Of a stretch of DNA of 46,567 nt, positions 27,544 to 34,746 are shown piece after piece. Below the pieces are notes generated by a model. It was not told the origin of the DNA and did not search any database. It saw nothing but the letters and a program-made list of their open reading frames with translations. The position numbers and the translations under genes were made by a program. How positions within the stretch are numbered: the stretch's first letter is position 1; each line of letters begins with the position of its first letter. The DNA is from Candidatus Cloacimonadota bacterium (lineage in GTDB: Bacteria > Cloacimonadota > Cloacimonadia > Cloacimonadales > Cloacimonadaceae), in assembly GCA_018433885.1 (NCBI GenBank), contig JAHDQK010000010.1:1-46567 (forward strand), read 5' to 3'.

Positions 27544-27779
27544 ACTCCCAGTTTAAACCCCTGCCATAATTGTCAATAAAAACCAATTCTCTATTCGCCA
27601 AAATACTGTCTTTATGAATTATGGGATGTAAAAATATGTCCCCACACAAAACTTCTTATCCAATCACCAATACTTCAAATCGGATTAATCTGGTCACAAC
27701 CGGGATTCGAGACAGTTTTTTTTCACAATTCTTCAAATACAACCAAAGCATCGTGAAGTGTAATTCATTGTTGCGGCAA

Positions 27780-27814
27780 ATGATCCCCTGGCGGGGCTTT
27801 CTGTGCCTTTGCAT
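27780..27814 (+). repeat. Dispersed intergenic hairpin repeat, copy B
   Basis: ATGATC followed directly by the CCCC-TGGC-GGGG hairpin, TTT, CTGTGCC and TTGCAT. Compared with copy A (354-396) it has one base change in the last 30 nt and lacks eight bases (GGTGTCGC) between ATGATC and the hairpin. Both copies are non-coding and in the same orientation. Confidence 0.72.
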
Positions 27815-27928
27815 ACGGTTTTTTTATTGAAAATTCCATTTGATACGATATTTAAAAACACGGGTTCCCGATGATCTGTGTCGCTCATACAACATTACTT
27901 TAACGTGTTAATAAAATAGGCGCGGCAG

Positions 27929-27951
27929 GTCGCCCCGTTGGGGTTTTTTTT
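27929..27951 (+). repeat. Terminator-like hairpin of the same family
   Basis: GGTCGCCCC-GTT-GGGG followed by eight T: a short 4-bp stem with a strong T run. The GTCGCCCC entry matches copy A. No + strand gene precedes it within 700 nt, so it does not end a known transcript; it may terminate an unannotated small RNA or be another copy of the dispersed repeat. Confidence 0.5.
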
Positions 27952-28285
27952 CGCTCAATGTCATTCTGACGTTTCATTGTTCGGGGTTTGGAATCCTCGG
28001 ACATAAAATCCGAGATCCATAATCAAATTACCTATCAATTAGTAACCACATATCGGACGAATTGGGATGGTATGTGCAGCATGATACAAACATCCAACTC
28101 ACTCAATGCCATACAGATAATCGATTCTCCGCACCACGCCCATTCTCTGAAGCAATCGCCATGGAGTCTTCATGCAGTGGTAATTGCATCAAAGTAGCTT
28201 CGCGACTCGCTATGTGAATGGGGTAGAGCTGGATATTCATTTAAGAGGAGATTGTGCTCTGGGGATGAATCAAGCTAGAATAAGT

Positions 28286-29881
28286 TCAGCGGTGTTTTTT
28301 GAGCTTGGATTCCAGAAATCCCAGCACTTGTTTCCGTTCCCATTTAAGCAAACCGATTTTCCAAGTAAGAGCCAAAAAAAAGATAACGGAGAGAATGATG
28401 TAAAGCATCACCATTAGCAGGCGGGCAGGGTAGTGGATGTAGTATAGCAAAAATGCAAAACCAAGGGTGAAGATCCCGGTAATAAGCGTGGGTGCCACTA
28501 CGATGCGGAAATACTCACGAATCCTGATGGAGGCAAAGCGGCAGGCTTTGGGGATATTAAAGAAGATAGCCAACAGCAGATTTGGGATCAAGGTTCCTAG
28601 GGCAACTCCTATGATTCCTGCATCTGGGATGTGGATTCCTCTGGAGACTAGGAAGCCCGGTAGGGACTTGATCAAAAATATGCTAAGCCCAAGATTGGCA
28701 ATTGCTTCAAACGCGGCGACAAAAGAGAGGATCCGGTGTTCGTTTGCCATTAGCAGCACATACACTGATGAGGAACGGAAAAACAGCAGAACGTACATGG
28801 AGATTAGCAGCAATATCGCACAGATCATCCCAGCCTGATGATCCAGATTGAGCCAGATGTTTAACAGCGGCTTTATAAACACTAAAAGAGGCAAGACCAA
28901 CATGGTGGAAATCATCCCCATTAAGCGATTTGATTGTAGCATGATTTCTGCCATTTTATTCTTGTTTCCTGCGGCAAAAAGTGAGGCAGATACGGGGCCC
29001 AGGTTATCCAAAAACTGTCCTGAAAATTTCTGATATGTATCTGCCAGACGGATGGATATCTGGTAAACCGCAACCATGGCGACAGAGCCAAAAATGGAGA
29101 TCACCAATTGGTCTGTCTTCAGGATTATGAGGTTGGTAAAGGTAATCAAATAGGCGAAGAGCGAAAAGCCCATTACCGAGCGCAGGAGAGATTTATCGTA
29201 CAAACTGGGGCGGATGCGAAAGCTGGGGATCAAACGGTGAGCCACGATCATCATGGTGAGGCTGGATAACAGATTAGTGCCCAAGGCTACAAACACCATC
29301 CCAGTAAGGTTCACCTTTAGATGGATCATCACAGCCATACCCACAAAATTCAGGACTATGAAGCTGGTCTGGATTATATTGCGCGTGTGCATTTTTTGCA
29401 GACCACGCAGTACTTCTGTGAAGAATCCAAAGGGGAAACATAGCGCGGAACCCAGCCCAAACAAGATGGTTACTTTTTGAAAGTACGCAGCGTTGGTGGA
29501 CGAAAAACCGAAGATTCGCTCCAGATTGAAGCTGAGTAAGACGGCAAAAACCGCAATAAGAGAGGCGAACATCGCATAGGTGAAAAACACCGTACTCACG
29601 ATGCGGTTATAACGCTCCCACTCACCTTTCACGCTGCATTCGCTAGTATATTTCTGAACTGCGGTACCGAACCCAAAATCCAGCAGCAACGAATAGCCGA
29701 ATATAGACCATAACAATGCCCAAAAACCGTATTCTTCCCGCGATAAACCCAAAAACAAGATTCGGGTAAGGAAGATCGAGACTAAAATGCTGATAATCAT
29801 TTTCCCATAATTCGAGATGGTGTTTACTAGCATTCTTTTGCGCAGACCAAGATTGGGTAAGGCGTTGCTATCTGTGTTCAT
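28286..29881 (-). CDS. Wzx-type oligosaccharide flippase
   Basis: A 531-residue polytopic protein with about 14 predicted helices. The N-terminal RKRMLVNTISNYGKMIISILVSIFLTRIL, followed by SREEYGFWALLWSIFGY and FGFGTAVQKYTSE, is the typical opening of polysaccharide-biosynthesis (MOP superfamily) flippases. Such proteins flip undecaprenyl-linked repeat units across the inner membrane. It is the last gene of the EPS operon, 20 nt after the OmpA-like gene. Substrate unknown. Confidence 0.87.
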   Translation of the reverse strand: MNTDSNALPNLGLRKRMLVNTISNYGKMIISILVSIFLTRILFLGLSREEYGFWALLWSIFGYSLLLDFGFGTAVQKYTSECSVKGEWERYNRIVSTVFFTYAMFASLIAVFAVLLSFNLERIFGFSSTNAAYFQKVTILFGLGSALCFPFGFFTEVLRGLQKMHTRNIIQTSFIVLNFVGMAVMIHLKVNLTGMVFVALGTNLLSSLTMMIVAHRLIPSFRIRPSLYDKSLLRSVMGFSLFAYLITFTNLIILKTDQLVISIFGSVAMVAVYQISIRLADTYQKFSGQFLDNLGPVSASLFAAGNKNKMAEIMLQSNRLMGMISTMLVLPLLVFIKPLLNIWLNLDHQAGMICAILLLISMYVLLFFRSSSVYVLLMANEHRILSFVAAFEAIANLGLSIFLIKSLPGFLVSRGIHIPDAGIIGVALGTLIPNLLLAIFFNIPKACRFASIRIREYFRIVVAPTLITGIFTLGFAFLLYYIHYPARLLMVMLYIILSVIFFLALTWKIGLLKWERKQVLGFLESKLKKHR

Positions 29882-29901
29882 ATCGGCTATCCAATATTGG
29901 T

Positions 29902-30690
29902 TTACGGGCGTTTTAGCAGGAAGAGTACTTTCCGGCTTTCCTGAAGATCCATATCGACTCCGGATGCGCTTACCTTGGAAACCTTGCCATGACCATAAGC
30001 TTCCAAGCGTTGGGCGTCTATCCCGCGTTGAACAAGGAAATCCTTTACCGAGTTTGCCCGGGCGAGTGTGAGAGATAGGTTGTGTTCTTCGCTGGCTCTG
30101 TGATCCGCAAAACCAAAGATATCCAGATACATTTCCGGATTCGTTTGTAGCAGATTTACCAGTTCCAACAGCTTGTCCAGTTCACTGGCTCGGATATCAG
30201 ATTTGTCTGTATCAAAGAAAATTACAGGCAGCTTCAGGGTGAAGACTTCCTTGGTTTCCTTTTCTACATAGACTGTATCAATCTCTGTATGTACGATGAT
30301 CTCGGGGTCTGGTTTGCGGGGTGGGACGAACTCGCTATCTTTGTTCCTGTCGTAGTCTTCCGGATAATGGTTCATGTATATGGTCATGGTTTTGGGGATA
30401 GGTGGGATCATCACAAAGATATTCTGTGTATATTGGTTTGGATATAGGGGGACTGCTTTGATGTTGATCATTCGGCTTTGTTCGTGGCTAAGTTTATAAG
30501 ACAACGGAGTGGTACCGATCTCCCGTTCATTGATGTAGATCATCGCTTTGGTGGGTAGTGAACGGATTTTTATCGTGCTGTTGAACATTCCGCTTTCTTC
30601 GTTGATGATGGCATGCTTGTTCTTGGAGCATGCTGTAAGGCTCAGCGTCAAGACAAAGATGAGGATCACGGTATATCTGATAATTTTCAT
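29902..30690 (-). CDS. PEGA-OmpA family outer-membrane lipoprotein
   Basis: A signal peptide with lipobox LTAC (Cys21) makes this a lipoprotein. Residues about 40-85 (IRSLPTKAMIYINEREIGTTPLSY) match a PEGA-type surface domain. A proline- and charge-rich linker follows, then an OmpA-like peptidoglycan-binding domain at about 150-262: LPVIFFDTDKSDIR, DIFGFADHRASEEHN, LARANSVKDFLVQRGID and RLEAYGHG. It would tether the outer membrane to the wall. Its place inside the EPS operon, overlapping the upstream GT4 gene by 4 nt, suggests a part in surface anchoring or export of the polymer (inference). Confidence 0.85.
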   Translation of the reverse strand: MKIIRYTVILIFVLTLSLTACSKNKHAIINEESGMFNSTIKIRSLPTKAMIYINEREIGTTPLSYKLSHEQSRMINIKAVPLYPNQYTQNIFVMIPPIPKTMTIYMNHYPEDYDRNKDSEFVPPRKPDPEIIVHTEIDTVYVEKETKEVFTLKLPVIFFDTDKSDIRASELDKLLELVNLLQTNPEMYLDIFGFADHRASEEHNLSLTLARANSVKDFLVQRGIDAQRLEAYGHGKVSKVSASGVDMDLQESRKVLFLLKRP

Positions 30691-31871
30691 TTTATTCCTC
30701 TTTTGGGATTTTTGGCAATTTCTTCGATTAAATGTTGTACACGCTTTTTGACAAGCTTTATCTCGTATTGTTCTTCCACTTTTCTACGAGCATTGTTGCG
30801 AATGCTATCCAGTTTTTGAATGTCCAATGCCTGAACGGCAAGAACGGCATCTGTAAGGCTTTGCACGGAGCCTCGTTTGAAAAGGAAGCCATCAGTTCCG
30901 GAGCAGATTATTTCGCTGGGTCCGTAGGCATCGGTAGCGATCACAATCAGGCGAGCAGCCATGGCTTCGATGATGATCCTGCCAAAAGCTTCTCTTGCCA
31001 GGGTGGGCATCAGCAGAACATCGTATTGAGGCAGGATTTGGGAAACATCGTGGTATCTGCCTAAAAAATTGAAATGCATCTCCATGCCAGAGATTCTAAT
31101 TTTTTCGCGGCATTCGTTAAGATACTCTTGATCCCCATCGCCGTAGATGTCCAAAGCGAAATCCGGAATGGTTTCTACAAGTTTCTTAGCTGCGGTAATG
31201 ATGAGATCGAGACCCTTCAGAGGTTCAATGCGCCCCGCAAAAATAAAACGCAGCGGTTTGGAGCTGTGTCTGATCTGGCAGGGGGGGAGAGCAATTCCCC
31301 GCGGGATGACGAAAACATGTTTGCTACCATAGGTGGAAAGAAGCTCTGACTTCATCCAGCGCGAAGGGACGATAACCGGATCTATCTTGATATTTCCGCC
31401 GATAGTTCCCGGGATGACGCGCTTGAGAAAGCGGTTCATGATGCTGCTTAAGTTTCGGGAAAGATAGATGCGCGGCCACAAATCTCCGATATCAAAGACT
31501 CTGGGGATATTCTGCTTTTGAACCGCGAGAATGGGAGCGATCGAGATTCCCTTCATGTTACCAAAGTAGATCAGGTCTGGTTGGACATATCTTAGGGTGT
31601 TCATGGTGCGGCGATAGTTGTGCTTTTCCACTTGGTGTTTGTTCTGAAACGAAGGAGATACATAATCTATATAATTCAGAACCCTGTGGGGAATTCCAGC
31701 TCGGGGTGTATCCTGTAGATCTATCTCTTTTGGCGGGATACCCTTGGTTCCGCATAGAACATACACTGTATGTCCGCTGCCTTCCATAAAGTCCATGGTT
31801 TCTTTCACAGATATCTCGTAGCCGCCTTCATAGAAAGGGGGATAGTAGTTTGAAACGCAGAGAATCTTCAT
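30687..31871 (-). CDS. Glycosyltransferase family 4
   Basis: A 394-residue GT-B fold enzyme. The N-terminus ILCVSNYYPPFYEGGYEISV is the usual acceptor-domain glycine-rich opening. The donor domain has RFIFAGRIEPLKGLDLII and the E-x7-E motif EAFGRIIIEAM used for nucleotide-sugar binding in retaining GT4 enzymes. It adds one sugar to the lipid-linked EPS unit; which sugar is unknown. It overlaps both neighbours by 4 nt (ATGA), so translation is coupled. Confidence 0.87.
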   Translation of the reverse strand: MKILCVSNYYPPFYEGGYEISVKETMDFMEGSGHTVYVLCGTKGIPPKEIDLQDTPRAGIPHRVLNYIDYVSPSFQNKHQVEKHNYRRTMNTLRYVQPDLIYFGNMKGISIAPILAVQKQNIPRVFDIGDLWPRIYLSRNLSSIMNRFLKRVIPGTIGGNIKIDPVIVPSRWMKSELLSTYGSKHVFVIPRGIALPPCQIRHSSKPLRFIFAGRIEPLKGLDLIITAAKKLVETIPDFALDIYGDGDQEYLNECREKIRISGMEMHFNFLGRYHDVSQILPQYDVLLMPTLAREAFGRIIIEAMAARLIVIATDAYGPSEIICSGTDGFLFKRGSVQSLTDAVLAVQALDIQKLDSIRNNARRKVEEQYEIKLVKKRVQHLIEEIAKNPKRGIK

Positions 31872-32266
31872 TTGAATATCCCCCGCAAGATGTCTCTAAG
31901 ATGAACATTGGCAAAGAGATCTATGCCTATAAGGGATTTGATGAGATACAAGAGATACAAGATAAGGATCAGTGTAACCAATAGCATTACAATGTATGTA
32001 ACAAACTTGGCGACGGTTGTGAGACCAGTATCCATATCTCCCTTGTCCAGAGATTTAAACTGGTTGCGGGTGTCTCTACCAAAGATAAACACTACGTACC
32101 AGTGACGAAAAAACCAAAATGAGAAGCGGATGTCGATGATACCCAGGGATGGAACCGGGGGTAGCATGCGCTTCATCAGGCTCATCAACTCTTTACGTTG
32201 CTCGTGGGACAGGGTCTCCTGAATCCCTTTGCCGCCCACCGTACGTTTATGCACCTTTTCCTGCAT
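31868..32266 (-). CDS. Small membrane protein of unknown function in the EPS operon
   Basis: I do not recognise this 132-residue protein. Residues about 8-35 are charged and probably cytoplasmic. A segment at about 42-65 (GIIDIRFSFWFFRHWYVVFIFG) is aromatic and may be membrane-associated. A clear membrane helix runs from about 88 to 113 (TYIVMLLVTLILILYLLYLI), and the tail is short and basic. The start is well supported by GAGG 7 nt upstream. It overlaps the Wzy-like gene by 20 nt and the GT4 gene by 4 nt, so it is certainly part of the operon. It may be an accessory subunit of the polymerase or export complex (inference). Confidence 0.7.
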   Translation of the reverse strand: MQEKVHKRTVGGKGIQETLSHEQRKELMSLMKRMLPPVPSLGIIDIRFSFWFFRHWYVVFIFGRDTRNQFKSLDKGDMDTGLTTVAKFVTYIVMLLVTLILILYLLYLIKSLIGIDLFANVHLRDILRGIFK

Positions 32267-33650
32267 AAATACCTCGTAAGCGTTCGGAAGTGCTGAGATT
32301 TCTGGGCAGTGCTACTTTGTGAGATCGGTAACGCTTTTCCAGCTTGGTCATTACCATGATCATGGCAAACATCAACATCAGCTGATAGAAATTATTCGTC
32401 TGTTTAAGCACCCACTCCAAGGTGGATTCCAGATAGATTGCCAGCAGACCCCCGGTGAGACCTATTGCAAAATACTGATAGTCTGTACCCCGGTAGCTTA
32501 GCATATTTTGTACATTGCGGAAAAAGAAAAAGAAGATGAAGCCGAGAAACACCGCCAGAGTGTGCCATCCGGATTCCGCCGCGATCATCAGATAGATTGT
32601 TTCTACCAATCCATTCTGCTCATCTTCGTCGTCGGGATTGTGCATTTCGATATGGTTGCTGTATTGCCAGGGTGGATTGATCTTGATCCCAAAGTTGTTC
32701 AGGCCAATACCCAGAGGTTTGTCGTTCGCCATCTTCACGGCGGCTAATGCTAGATCTCTGCGTACGATGGCGGATTCAGCGGGAGCCGTGTTGAATCTTT
32801 CACTTATCGAGTTCCAAGCCCGCGCCATGATCGCCAATGAGACAATAATCAACAACACGGTCACGGTGATCTTTTTGGATGTAACACCGCTCATGAAAGA
32901 TAGCCCCAGCACTATAACTATGGACATGGCGTAAAGCACCAAGCCAGCTCTGGAAAGGGTGGAAATGATGGAAACGGAGGTCATGGCAAAAAGGAGGAGC
33001 CAGAGCGAAAAACCCACAAACGAGATGTCCTTCTTGTTCAGGAGAAAAGAGAAGATCAACGAACCCAGCACTATGCTATACATCACTAAAGAGTTCTGGT
33101 GGGGAAAGGGACCAAAGGATTGAAACCTGCCCTCCCAATACTTCTGTTTCATCACTTCAATAAAGATATAGACGGTTACCGCGGCTACACCAAGCATGAA
33201 GTCGTTAAACTGCTCAAAGCTATTCACATAGTTATAAACAACATAGAAATACAAGAACATTCTCGTCATCTTCCAGAGTTCAAACCACGAGAATAGCGGC
33301 ACTGCAGCGTTGAAGATAGATATTGCGCTGAGGGAAAAATACAGGAAATAGAGCCACGACCCCGAGGGGAGATGGATGTGGAAGCTCCTGCGGCGTTTGA
33401 GGATCAACAGAAAGATAATGAAGGTGCAGATATCCACAAGCCCAATCTCGAAGCCGCGGGAAGTTAAACGAAAACTCTCTCTAGATACGAAATTGATGTC
33501 TTCCATCCGCACGGTAAAAAACATCATCAGGAAGAATATTACTTTCTCCACTTTAGGGAACTTCAGCGAAAGGAAATAGCCCAAAGGCACTCCGATGAAC
33601 AGAGTAGCAAAGAAGATGATGTATTTGAGGTGGGATAGGGATTCACTCAC
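32247..33650 (-). CDS. O-antigen polymerase/ligase-like membrane protein (Wzy/WaaL type)
   Basis: A 467-residue protein with 10-12 predicted helices and one large extracytoplasmic loop of about 80 residues (about 280-365) holding NSISERFNTAPAESAIVRRDLALAAVKMANDKPLGIGLNNFG. This is the pattern of the O-antigen ligase/polymerase (Wzy_C) family, including the invariant-looking Arg and the PLGIGLNNF segment. As the only such gene in the cluster it probably polymerises repeat units in the periplasm. The start is a GTG. Separated from the Wza-like gene by 36 nt. Confidence 0.82.
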   Translation of the reverse strand: MSESLSHLKYIIFFATLFIGVPLGYFLSLKFPKVEKVIFFLMMFFTVRMEDINFVSRESFRLTSRGFEIGLVDICTFIIFLLILKRRRSFHIHLPSGSWLYFLYFSLSAISIFNAAVPLFSWFELWKMTRMFLYFYVVYNYVNSFEQFNDFMLGVAAVTVYIFIEVMKQKYWEGRFQSFGPFPHQNSLVMYSIVLGSLIFSFLLNKKDISFVGFSLWLLLFAMTSVSIISTLSRAGLVLYAMSIVIVLGLSFMSGVTSKKITVTVLLIIVSLAIMARAWNSISERFNTAPAESAIVRRDLALAAVKMANDKPLGIGLNNFGIKINPPWQYSNHIEMHNPDDEDEQNGLVETIYLMIAAESGWHTLAVFLGFIFFFFFRNVQNMLSYRGTDYQYFAIGLTGGLLAIYLESTLEWVLKQTNNFYQLMLMFAMIMVMTKLEKRYRSHKVALPRNLSTSERLRGIYAGKGA

Positions 33651-33686
33651 CAGGCTTCACCATTAACAATTTCTACTCACAAACAG

Positions 33687-34745
33687 TTAATTATCGGAGC
33701 GGATGTCCTTGTACATCTCGCGCAGAAGATATCCGGATTGGATTGCTTGCAGGCTGGGTAGAGCATAGTTTACTACATCGTTCCACTTGGCTATGGGATG
33801 TTTGGGCACGAAGACTATGTCGTTTGGTTTCAAGCGGAAATCCCGCACTTTGGCTTTGAGTATATCCTTGGTGTTTATTTTGAACAAGCGGGGATGAGAG
33901 AGATTTCCCCGGATGACGTAGATAGTGGATTGAGCGGTATCCTTGAATCCCTGCGCAAAGGTGATGCTTTGCAATAAAGTCATGTTTTCCTGATAAAAGT
34001 AGTGGCCTTCCTGATTTACTTCGCCGATAATATAGACTTCGCGATTGATGGCGGAAGGGATGTAGATATAATCCTTGTCCATTAAAGGGATGTTGTAAAG
34101 CATATTGCCATTTTGTACTAGCTCTACGAAGTCTATGGGCAGGATCTTTTCACCTCGGATCATGAAAGTGCGTTCAAGATCGGCAAGCTCCACAGAGTTA
34201 TTTTGAAACCAGCCCAAGGCCAAGCCGCCGGCATCTGCCAATGCGTCCAGAATCCGCATTCTCCCTTTGATCTCGATGATGCCGGGATATGTGACCTTGC
34301 CCAGAATGGTAACTGTGGAACTACGTACTTCGAAGGGAATGATGGATACTTTGGGGTGGAGGATGTAGCTTTTAAGTTTATCTTCGATGATTTTGCTGGC
34401 TTCGGGGATGGTGAGCCCGGTTACGTCGATTTCTCCCACCAGTCTGTAGGAAAGGGTTCCGTCCTGTTTCACCAATACAGCATCCGAATCCAATTCCGGT
34501 TCGTCGTACACATAGATCTTCATTTTGTCGCCAGGGCCCAATTTATATGGCGGTAGCTCGATCTCGTTTAGTCGGATCAGTTCTTCAATGGTTTCCTGGG
34601 TTGTCTGCGTGGCAAGGTACGTTTCTTCCAGATACTCAGGCAGTGCGTCCAGGTTTTCTTCGTAATAATCCTTTTGGTTTGCGGCGCATCCGGTGAAGAG
34701 CAGGAGCAATGAAATGGCAGAGATAATCAGATAATGGAGTTTCAT
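33687..34745 (-). CDS. Wza-type polysaccharide export lipoprotein
   Basis: The start at 34745 opens into a lipoprotein signal (LLLLFTGC, lipid-bearing Cys near 21); the longer frame to 34781 would bury it. The poly-export domain is clear: YKLGPGDKMKIYVYDEPELD, VKQDGTLSYRLVGEIDVTGLT, and KLKSYILHPKVSI. Two SLBB-like repeats follow (VTILGKVTYPGIIEIKGRMRILDALADAGG; YIIGEVNQEGHYFYQENMTLLQSITFAQG). At 352 residues it is like Wza, the outer-membrane channel for EPS. It starts 1 nt after the Wzc-like gene, its natural partner. Confidence 0.9.
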   Translation of the reverse strand: MKLHYLIISAISLLLLFTGCAANQKDYYEENLDALPEYLEETYLATQTTQETIEELIRLNEIELPPYKLGPGDKMKIYVYDEPELDSDAVLVKQDGTLSYRLVGEIDVTGLTIPEASKIIEDKLKSYILHPKVSIIPFEVRSSTVTILGKVTYPGIIEIKGRMRILDALADAGGLALGWFQNNSVELADLERTFMIRGEKILPIDFVELVQNGNMLYNIPLMDKDYIYIPSAINREVYIIGEVNQEGHYFYQENMTLLQSITFAQGFKDTAQSTIYVIRGNLSHPRLFKINTKDILKAKVRDFRLKPNDIVFVPKHPIAKWNDVVNYALPSLQAIQSGYLLREMYKDIRSDN

Positions 34746-34746
34746 A

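Larger units (their letters stand above)
27544..28285. other. 742-nt intergenic region with hairpin repeats, no convincing gene
   Basis: Separates the start of the HD-phosphodiesterase operon from the end of the EPS operon, both on the minus strand. The only frames are short (up to 69 codons), without ribosome-binding sites or recognisable sequence. It holds two GC hairpins (27780-27814 and 27929-27951) and a further ATGATCTGTGTCGC partial unit near 27873. AT-rich parts surround them. The promoter of the leftward operon should lie at its left edge. No clear terminator for the EPS operon is seen just after 28286. Confidence 0.6.

Noticed and set aside
27690-27715. Sequence resembling the 3' end of a tRNA on the minus strand (CGAATCCCGGTTGTGACCA)
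   Set aside because: The T stem cannot form on its 5' side, the acceptor half and CCA do not fit any register, and no anticodon arm precedes it. A tRNA fragment left by integration is conceivable but cannot be supported.
27988-28197. Open frame of 69 codons in the long intergenic region
   Set aside because: No ribosome-binding site and no recognisable sequence; composition like the surrounding non-coding DNA.
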